Translations under genes and position numbers: made by a program
Notes under the pieces: generated by a model
The model's database searches: none
What the model was told of the DNA's origin: nothing
What the model saw: the letters and a program-made list of their open reading frames with translations, nothing else
Shown here: positions 57,770 through 64,000 of the stretch, piece by piece
How the letters are laid out: each line of letters starts with the position of its first letter
How positions within the stretch are numbered: position 1 is the stretch's first letter
Origin: Tahibacter harae
GTDB lineage: Bacteria; Pseudomonadota; Gammaproteobacteria; Xanthomonadales; Rhodanobacteraceae
Length of the DNA: 64,000 bases
Direction: 5' to 3'
Assembly (NCBI RefSeq): GCF_024437735.1
Contig: NZ_JANFQO010000007.1
Coordinates: 62,001 to 126,000, forward strand

Positions 57770-58798
57770 TCACCCTCCAGGCCAAATCAACATCCCGTCC
57801 CCATAAGAAAAAAACCGATACCTCCCCGCCACCGCGTGCCGGTAAGCCCCCAGCATGCGCTCCCGCCCCGCAAACGCCGAAACCAGCATCAGCAAGGTCG
57901 ACTCCGGCAGATGGAAGTTGGTCACCAATCCATCCACGCTGGTGATCCGATACCCCGGGAAAATGAAGATCTGCGTCTCTCCGGAAAACGGATAGACCTC
58001 TCCGTCCCGCGTCGCGCTTTCCAGCGCCCGCACCACCGTAGTCCCCACCGCAACGACACGCCCGCCCGCGGCCCGCGTGCGGCGCATCTTCTCCACCAGC
58101 TCCGCGCCGACATTCAGCCATTCGCGATGCATCACATGCTCGCGCAGCTCGTCGCTGCGCACCGGCTGGAAAGTGCCGGCGCCGACATGCAGGGTGACAT
58201 GGCCGAATTCCACGCCGCGCGCGGTCAGCGCGTCGAGCAGGGCCTGGTCGAAATGCAGGCCGGCCGTGGGTGCGGCGACGGCGCCGGGACTGCGTGCGAA
58301 CAAGGTCTGGTAGCGTTCCGCGTCGTCCGCGTCGGCTTCGCGGTCGATATAGGGCGGCAGCGGCATGCGGCCCAGACGCAGCAACAGTTTTTCCAGCGTT
58401 TCCGGGGTGTCGAAGCGCAGTTCAAAAAACGGGCCGTCGCGGCCCAGCACCACCACCGGCGTGCCGTCCTGCAGCAGGATGCGGCCGCCGGGCCTGGGCT
58501 TCTTGGATACGCCGAGCTGGGCGCGCGCCTCGTGGGTGCCGGTGACGCGCTCGATCAGGATTTCGACCGCGCCGCCGGATTCCTTGTGCCCGAACAGCCG
58601 TGCCGGCAGCACGCGGGTGTCGTTGAATACAAGCAGGTCGCCGGGCCTGAGGCAGTCGGGCAATTCCGTCATCTGCCGGTCGGTAAGGGTATCGGCGGCC
58701 GCATCGACCACCAGCAGGCGGCTGGCCGAGCGCTGCGCCAGCGGCTGCTGTGCAATCAGCTCGGCCGGCAAATCAAAGTGGAAATCTGACTTTTTCAC
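57770..58798 (-). CDS. queA: S-adenosylmethionine:tRNA ribosyltransferase-isomerase
   Basis: QueA transfers and isomerises the ribosyl part of S-adenosylmethionine to make epoxyqueuosine in tRNA. The 342-residue product has [18 protein letters not shown] at the start, the family motif [46 protein letters not shown] and [25 protein letters not shown] near the end. All conserved stretches are present and the length is normal. The 3' end abuts an A/C-rich tract. Confidence 0.97.
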   Translation of the reverse strand: MKKSDFHFDLPAELIAQQPLAQRSASRLLVVDAAADTLTDRQMTELPDCLRPGDLLVFNDTRVLPARLFGHKESGGAVEILIERVTGTHEARAQLGVSKKPRPGGRILLQDGTPVVVLGRDGPFFELRFDTPETLEKLLLRLGRMPLPPYIDREADADDAERYQTLFARSPGAVAAPTAGLHFDQALLDALTARGVEFGHVTLHVGAGTFQPVRSDELREHVMHREWLNVGAELVEKMRRTRAAGGRVVAVGTTVVRALESATRDGEVYPFSGETQIFIFPGYRITSVDGLVTNFHLPESTLLMLVSAFAGRERMLGAYRHAVAGRYRFFSYGDGMLIWPGG

Positions 58799-59086
58799 AC
58801 AATCAACCGTGACACCGGATTCACGGTCCGGCGGACCGGCGATTATCCCCTATCCGCGCAGTCCCTGGCGACCGGCCCCTGCCTGCCCCCCGGGCATGGG
58901 CGCGGCGCCGGCGGCGGCGCAAAGGCGCGTCTTTCCCGGCGGACGGCACCGGCTCCAGCACAACGGAGACAGCGCAGCGCCGCGCTTCACCGGCTACGGC
59001 GCAAAAGCATCGCCCTGCCAGCACGGCCCGCCCTATCGCCCGGTCCCGGTCCAGCCGGCCACCACGACTCGCCCGTCCGCTCCCGC

Positions 59087-61252
59087 TCAGGCCGGCTTGC
59101 GGCGGCGGCGCCAGAAGAATACGCCCGCCCCCAGCACCAGCAGCCCGGCCGCCGCCACGTACGGCGCCGAACGCCGCAGCATCAGCTTGGCCCAGCGCAT
59201 GCGCTCGAAGCTCAGGCGCCGGGCTGCGCCGGCAAAATCCGGCGCCGGGCAGTCATTGCCGAAATTGCCGGCCCAGGGCACCAGCGGCCCTTCTTTCACG
59301 TAGCGTTGGTAGTAGCTGCGCCCGGCGGCGTAGTCGCGGTTGATCACCCAGCCGGTGGCGCTGCACAGCATGGCGGCAAAGGCCTGCGAGCGCGCCGGCA
59401 CCAGGTCGGCGGCCTGATTGGCCAGATCCGCGGCGACGTAGCGGTAGTGGAAGCGCTGGTCGGGCGTTACCTGGCTGGCGGCGACGCGCTGGATCTCGTC
59501 GGCACCGACCAGCTTCTTGTCCTGCTCGGCCAGGGCGACGGGTGCATAGATCTCGTAGCCGCCGCCGTAAACCGCCGCATCCGGCGCCAGCTCGGTGCCG
59601 AGGATTTCCATGCCCGACTCGCGCGCCAGCCTGGCCGCACGGAACAGGGCTTCGGCGCGCTCGATGCGGCCGAGTTTCGGTGCTTCCAGCCGCGCCTTGG
59701 CGTAAGCCGCTGCGGTCTCGCGCAGATCCGGCGCGAAATAGGCGGGCGCTTCCTCGTAACGGCCGGCGCGCAGCAGGCGCCGGCCCAGCAGGCTGCGCAG
59801 GAGCTGGTCGGGATTGGCCGGAACCCATTCGCCGTCGACCGGCTTGGGCGCGGGCTTGGGTTCGGCCACGTTGGCATCGACGTAGGCCTTGAGTTCGTCC
59901 ACGCTGAGCACGCGCTCGGCCACGTGCGCCGCGTCGTTCCAGTACTGGCCGCCCGTATGCAGCAGGCGCAGCGCTTCGACGTAATCGCCGCGGCCCAGGG
60001 CCAGGATGGCGCGCTCGCCGTCGACGCGGCAGGCCGGCTTGAGGCCTTCGTACATGTAGCCTTCGTCGATATTGGCGCCCCAGTCCTCGCCGGCCGGGAA
60101 GGCGCGCGACGCCTGCGCATAGGCCGTCGCCGCAGCCTTGTCGTCGCCGGCGCGCAGGGCCAGCTTGGCGCGCACCCAGTAGGCCAGCGCGGCTTCGCTG
60201 CGCGCGGCCAGCTTGCCGGCCAGTTCGTAGCGGCCGGCGCGATACGCCGCCGCGGCGACGCGGTCGGCGCCGGCGATTTCGCCGCTGGCCGCCGCCACCG
60301 CGGCGTAATAGCGCTCCAGCAAGGGCGAAGGCTTCATCACGCCACCTTCCTCCACCTGCAGCTCGCCGCTGCGGGTGTAGACATAGGCGGCCAGCAACTG
60401 CTGCTGCAGCGGATCCTGCAGCGCCTTGACCAGCACGGCCTCGTCGGCGAACAGCTGGCGCGCGAGGAACAGCAGCGAGGCGCGCCCGGAGCCGGATCCC
60501 TGTGCCGCCTGCTCCGCATACAGCTTCACCGCCGCGGCGGTATCGCCGCGGTGCAGATGCACGGCGGCTTCCTCGCCGTAGCTCGCCACCGCCAGGCCCA
60601 GCGGATCGGCCGCACCGGCGACGACGGCGGCGCGCACGGCCTGGAAGGCCCGCAGCGCCGCGTCGGCATGGGCCTTCACCGCGTTATCGTCCAGTCCCGC
60701 GCCGCCGCCGGCGTAACTCAGGTCCAGGCGGCCGAGCATGTAGCGCGCCCACAGGCCGCGTTCGCGCTGTGCTTCCGGGGCCAGCGCCAGCACGGCTTCA
60801 AAGTGCTGCCGCGCCAGCTCGCTCTCGCCGGCGCTGAAGGCACGCGCGCCGGCGGTATACAAACGCACTTCTTCACTCAGCTCCTGACCCAGGGCCAGGG
60901 CCTCGGCGTCGCTCTGCGCCTGACGCATGGCCTCGACCTTGGCATAGCCGGCTTCGCCCAGCTGTTTCTGTTCCAGCTCGGTGCGCGACTCCTCCGGGCC
61001 AGCCCAGGGGTTCTCGTTCGGCTTCAGCGCTGCCTGCTGCTGCGCGACCAGGCGCGCGACTTCATGATCGAAGGTGCCTTCGACCAGCTCGAACACGCTG
61101 GCATGGCGGTCCTGCAGCAGCTCGTGCGGAAAATCCGGGCCGCAGGCATAGGCCGGCAGGCTGCCCAGCGCCGCGGCGACCACCCAGGCCAAGCGGCGCA
61201 GGCCGGATCGATACGAACGCGCGTGAATTCCCTTTCCCGGACTGCCGTACAT
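59087..61252 (-). CDS. Large exported helical-repeat protein with C-terminal membrane anchor
   Basis: The 721-residue product starts at ATG 61252, with a signal (GLRRLAWVVAAALGSLPAYA) leading to a mature ACGPDFPHELLQDR N-terminus. The body (about 60-640) is a solenoid of helical TPR-like repeats (AGESELARQHFEAVLALAPEA; RAGRYELAGKLAARSEAALAYWVRAKLAL). The C-terminus is a hydrophobic helix (APYVAAAGLLVLGAGVFFW) followed by RRRRKPA, so the protein is anchored with most of it in the periplasm or outside. No enzyme motif is seen. It lies 94 bp after the response-regulator gene on the same strand and may be its target or partner; that link is only positional. Confidence 0.75.
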   Translation of the reverse strand: MYGSPGKGIHARSYRSGLRRLAWVVAAALGSLPAYACGPDFPHELLQDRHASVFELVEGTFDHEVARLVAQQQAALKPNENPWAGPEESRTELEQKQLGEAGYAKVEAMRQAQSDAEALALGQELSEEVRLYTAGARAFSAGESELARQHFEAVLALAPEAQRERGLWARYMLGRLDLSYAGGGAGLDDNAVKAHADAALRAFQAVRAAVVAGAADPLGLAVASYGEEAAVHLHRGDTAAAVKLYAEQAAQGSGSGRASLLFLARQLFADEAVLVKALQDPLQQQLLAAYVYTRSGELQVEEGGVMKPSPLLERYYAAVAAASGEIAGADRVAAAAYRAGRYELAGKLAARSEAALAYWVRAKLALRAGDDKAAATAYAQASRAFPAGEDWGANIDEGYMYEGLKPACRVDGERAILALGRGDYVEALRLLHTGGQYWNDAAHVAERVLSVDELKAYVDANVAEPKPAPKPVDGEWVPANPDQLLRSLLGRRLLRAGRYEEAPAYFAPDLRETAAAYAKARLEAPKLGRIERAEALFRAARLARESGMEILGTELAPDAAVYGGGYEIYAPVALAEQDKKLVGADEIQRVAASQVTPDQRFHYRYVAADLANQAADLVPARSQAFAAMLCSATGWVINRDYAAGRSYYQRYVKEGPLVPWAGNFGNDCPAPDFAGAARRLSFERMRWAKLMLRRSAPYVAAAGLLVLGAGVFFWRRRRKPA

Positions 61253-61346
61253 GCCTGCTCCCGTGCTCGATGGCGCGCGCGGCGAATGCCCGCGCAGGGC
61301 GGCAATCTTGCCGTGTCGCGGCGTGTCCGCGCCAGCCTCGCCGGAA

Positions 61347-61949
61347 CTACAGCCAGCCTTTCTGCCGTGCCAGGCGGTAGGCCTCGATGCGGTTGCCCAC
61401 GCCGAGCTTGCCTATGGCCTCGGACAGGTAATTGCGCACCGTGCCCTGCGACAGATGCAGCTGGGCCGCGACCTCGCCGGCGGAAAGCCCCTCGCCGGCC
61501 AGGCGCAGCACCTGGCGTTCGCGGTCGTTGAGCGGATCGGCCTCGCTCCAGGCATCCACCGCCAGCTGCGGATCGATCACGCGGCCGCCGCGCTGCACCT
61601 TGCGCAGGGCATCGGCCAGCTGTTCCACCGGCGCATCCTTGAGCAGATAGCCGACCACGCCGGCTTCCAGCGCGCGGCGCAGATAGCCCGGCCGGGCGAA
61701 GGTGGTCACGATCACCACCTTGCAGCTGGCGCCGCGCTCGCGCACGCGCTGGGCCAGTTCCAGGCCGGTGAGATTGGGCATCTCGATGTCGGTGACGAGG
61801 ATGTCCGGCGCGTGCTGCTCAATCAGGCGCCAGGCCTCCTGGCCGTCGGCGGCGGAGGCGACTACCTCGATATCGGATTCCAGCCGCAGCAGCGCCGCAA
61901 GCGCACCGCGCAGCATGGCCTGATCTTCCGCCAGGAGAATTCGGATCAT
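61347..61949 (-). CDS. NarL/DesR-type response regulator
   Basis: The 200-residue product has a receiver domain (residues 1-120) with phosphoacceptor D54 (DILVTDIEMP), acidic residues E8-D9, and the VVIVTTF and GYLLKDA segments. A LuxR-type HTH follows (PLNDRERQVLRLAGEGLSAGEVAAQLHLSQGTVRNYLSEAIGKLG). Members of this subgroup act as transcription activators downstream of HisKA_3 kinases such as DesK. It follows the histidine kinase by 103 bp on the same strand. Confidence 0.94.
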   Translation of the reverse strand: MIRILLAEDQAMLRGALAALLRLESDIEVVASAADGQEAWRLIEQHAPDILVTDIEMPNLTGLELAQRVRERGASCKVVIVTTFARPGYLRRALEAGVVGYLLKDAPVEQLADALRKVQRGGRVIDPQLAVDAWSEADPLNDRERQVLRLAGEGLSAGEVAAQLHLSQGTVRNYLSEAIGKLGVGNRIEAYRLARQKGWL

Positions 61950-62052
61950 GCGCGCAGACGCTTCGCAGGCAGCGGGAGGCGCGGCAGGTTACGCGGCCGC
62001 ACGCCGGGGCTCAAGGCCGGCGCCGCAGCGCACCGGCCCTGCGCAGCCGGCC

Positions 62053-63222
62053 TCATGCCAGCTCCGCGGCGATCGTCGGCACGCCGGCCGGCGCGGCCAG
62101 GGCCAGCCCGGCCCGCGGCACGCGCACGCTGAGCAGGGTGCCGCGGCCGCGCACCGCATCCACGCGCAACTGCGCGCCGAGCGCGGCAAGGCGTTCGCGC
62201 ATGCCGGTCAGGCCGTTGCCGGGGACTATGTCGCCGCCGCGGCCGTTGTCCTGCACTTCCAGCAGCAGATCCTCGCCGTCGCTGCACAGCTTCACCGTGG
62301 CGCGGGTGGCGTAGGCGTGGCGGTGGATGTTGGTCACGGCTTCGCGCACGACCAGGGCCAGGCACGTCTCGACCTCCGCCGGCGGCGGCGCCGCGCCCAG
62401 GTCGTACTGGAAGGCCACCCCGGCGGATTCGAGCAGCAGCTTGGCCGAGGCCATCTCCGCGGCGATGCCGGCGGCGCGTATGCCGGTGACTGCGCGGCGC
62501 ACCTGGGCCAGGGCATCGCGGGCGATGCGCTCCACGTCCTGCACTTCCTGCCGCGCCGCGTGTGCGTCGCGTTCCCACAGGCGGTTGGCCAGTTCCGACT
62601 TCAGCGCGATCAGCGACAAGGTATGGCCCAGCAGGTCGTGCAGGTCGCGGCCTATGCGCTCGCGCTCGGCCAGCGCGGCGAGGCGGCGCACTTCCTCGTG
62701 CGACAGGCGCAGCGCGACCTGGCGGCGCTGGCTCTGGCGCATGAAATACGAGCCGACGAAACAGGCCGCGCCGACCAGGTAAGTGATGCCCACGGTCAGC
62801 GGCGCGCCGCGCACGGTGACCAGAATGTAGATCGAGAAACTGGTCGTCAGCAGCAGCGCCAGCAGCAGGGCGTTGCGCAGCGAACGCAGGTGCGGCGCGA
62901 AGGCGCAGGCGAAGATGACCAGCGAATTGGAGAACGGATTCAGCGGCGCCAGCAGCAGGGCCAGCGCCCACATCGCGACGGTGAGCAGGACCAGCTCGCG
63001 TCCCTGCGCCCAGTAGGCGCGGAAATACAGCGGCAGGAAGGCCAGCATGATCACTATGGTCGGCCCCAGCCAGTCTCTCGCGGCGATGCGCGGCAGCAGG
63101 AATGGCAGATAGAGAAAGGCCAGGTAGCCCAGCGAAATGAACGAGGCCCAGCCCATGTCCAGTTCGGCCGGAACCAAGCGGTCGCGCCAGGCGATCAAGC
63201 GGGGATTGGCAAGCAGGCTCAT
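62053..63222 (-). CDS. DesK-type sensor histidine kinase
   Basis: The 389-residue product has about six membrane helices in residues 25-165 and a HisKA_3 domain with the phospho-accepting His in RIGRDLHDLLGHTLSLI, then a HATPase with REAVTNIHRHAYAT (N-box) and DNGRGGDIVPGNGLTGMRERLAALG (G-box). It pairs with the regulator 61347-61949. Kinases of this type sense membrane state or transporter cargo. It lies 22 bp downstream of an ABC-2 permease gene, which suggests the usual transporter-linked stress-response unit. Confidence 0.93.
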   Translation of the reverse strand: MSLLANPRLIAWRDRLVPAELDMGWASFISLGYLAFLYLPFLLPRIAARDWLGPTIVIMLAFLPLYFRAYWAQGRELVLLTVAMWALALLLAPLNPFSNSLVIFACAFAPHLRSLRNALLLALLLTTSFSIYILVTVRGAPLTVGITYLVGAACFVGSYFMRQSQRRQVALRLSHEEVRRLAALAERERIGRDLHDLLGHTLSLIALKSELANRLWERDAHAARQEVQDVERIARDALAQVRRAVTGIRAAGIAAEMASAKLLLESAGVAFQYDLGAAPPPAEVETCLALVVREAVTNIHRHAYATRATVKLCSDGEDLLLEVQDNGRGGDIVPGNGLTGMRERLAALGAQLRVDAVRGRGTLLSVRVPRAGLALAAPAGVPTIAAELA

Positions 63223-63244
63223 GGCGGCAATGCTGCCACGATAC

Positions 63245-64000
63245 TCAGGGTTCGCGCTGCAGGCGCCGCGCGGCCCAGCCGCCGCAGGCCAAAGTGAAGA
63301 TCAGCAGATACAGCAGGTGCCCCGTCAGCGCGCCCTGGCTGGGCTGCGCCATCGCCGCCAGGGCGAGCTGGGCCACATGCCAGGCCGGCCACAGCGGCGC
63401 CATCGTCTGGAACACCGCAGGCAGCGCGCTCAGCGGCAGCCACAGCCCGGCCAGCAAGGCCATGGGCAGATAGATCAGGTTGATCACCGCCGGCGCGGCC
63501 TGGCCGCTGCAGTAGCTGGCCACCAGCAGCCCCAGGGCGCAGAACGGCAGCACGCCGGGCACGATCACCAGGCCCAGCAGCAGCCACTGCTCCCAGGCCA
63601 GACGTACACCGCCGATACCGGCGCCGGCCAGGGCCAGCAGCACGAAGATGATGCTGCTGAAACACAGCGCCATGGCCAGCTTGGAAGCGACATAGTTCAG
63701 CGCCGGCATCGGCAGCGCCCGGCGCAGCGCGAGCAGGCCCTTGTCGCGCTCGTTGGCCACCGATACGCCGAAGCCGAACAGACCCGGCCCCATCACGCCG
63801 AATACGCTGTAGGTCGCCAGCAAATACTGGGTGACCTGCAGCTTGGAGCGGGGATTGGCCAGCAGCACGCCGAACAGCAGGAAGAACATCAGCGGGAACA
63901 GCAGCACCGGCACGGAAAAGCCCGGCGTGCGCAGCAGGCGCAGGAATTCCAGGCGCGCCTCCAGGCGCAGGCTGGCGCGGGAGACGGCGTCGAAAACCAG
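63245..64000 (-). CDS. ABC-2 type transporter permease, 5' end outside window
   Basis: The frame is open to the right edge of the window, so the start is not seen. The visible 251 residues begin LVFDAVSRASLRLEARLEFLRLLRTPGFS, the cytoplasmic start typical of ABC-2 permeases, followed by six hydrophobic helices (PVLLFPLMFFLLFGVLL, SVFGVMGPGLFGFGVSVANERDKG, etc.). The ANERDKGLLALRRALPMPALNYVASK segment is the conserved coupling loop of the family. It leads the kinase and regulator genes, so an ATPase gene is expected to its right. Substrate unknown. Confidence 0.88.
   Translation of the reverse strand: MVFDAVSRASLRLEARLEFLRLLRTPGFSVPVLLFPLMFFLLFGVLLANPRSKLQVTQYLLATYSVFGVMGPGLFGFGVSVANERDKGLLALRRALPMPALNYVASKLAMALCFSSIIFVLLALAGAGIGGVRLAWEQWLLLGLVIVPGVLPFCALGLLVASYCSGQAAPAVINLIYLPMALLAGLWLPLSALPAVFQTMAPLWPAWHVAQLALAAMAQPSQGALTGHLLYLLIFTLACGGWAARRLQREP

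Overview
The window is GC-rich bacterial chromosome from the Xanthomonadales/Lysobacterales (a Rhodanobacteraceae- or Lysobacteraceae-like gammaproteobacterium such as a Dokdonella or Rudaea relative; the genus is an inference). The main support is gene order. A minus-strand block dapB-carA-orf-carB-greA-rpfE-recJ-...-prfB-...-lysS matches the housekeeping part of the Xanthomonas/Xylella rpf region as I remember it. The many secreted proteins with stereotyped C-terminal tails, and the intergenic repeats built on GGGATTC, fit the same group.

Layout: 1-3.5 kb holds two secreted proteins, a Y1 (REP-associated type) transposase with a tandem 119-bp duplication at its 5' end, and an outer-membrane barrel protein. 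4-8.3 kb is zipA-smc. 8.6-12.5 kb holds a parvulin lipoprotein, yciI-bolA, a secreted protein and an O-antigen-ligase-like membrane protein. 12.5-17 kb is lysS, two tandem ankyrin proteins and prfB with its programmed frameshift. 17-20 kb is a secreted protein with a clear terminator and a GT-C-type membrane protein. 20-30 kb is recJ-rpfE-greA-carB-orf-carA, two small paralogous membrane proteins, and dapB. 30-34 kb has secreted proteins, a DUF3025 protein and rimO. 34-38 kb is a TPR-GGDEF protein, then a hydrolase-HIT-pxpB operon. 38-43 kb is a divergent pair: a winged-helix/Ser-Thr-kinase/TPR membrane protein and a secreted protein. 43-47 kb is pxpC-pxpA-DUF969-DUF979-pcp, a 5-oxoproline (pyroglutamate) operon. 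47-50 kb is a run of small exported proteins. 50-55.6 kb is dcd, mrp, a lipoprotein, metG and an rsxA/rsxB-like pair. 55.6-59 kb is tgt and queA, separated by a repeat-rich stretch of about 940 bp. 59-64 kb is a large exported repeat protein and a DesK/DesR-type two-component system behind an ABC-2 permease cut by the window edge.

How genes work together: pcp releases pyroglutamate from peptides, the DUF969/DUF979 pair is a plausible permease, and pxpABC converts 5-oxoproline to glutamate. carAB and dapB, and queA and tgt, are ordinary metabolic or tRNA-modification partners. The most interesting non-housekeeping unit is the winged-helix kinase. Its divergent intergenic region carries CGT(TA) half-sites spaced exactly 11 bp, the spacing expected for PhoB/OmpR-type winged-helix proteins, in front of a secreted-protein gene. 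Other points of interest are an RnfA-family protein without the cluster-binding cysteines, two C-terminal tail families on secreted proteins, and the absence of the DSF signalling genes from the place where Xanthomonas carries them. No tRNA, rRNA or CRISPR array was seen.
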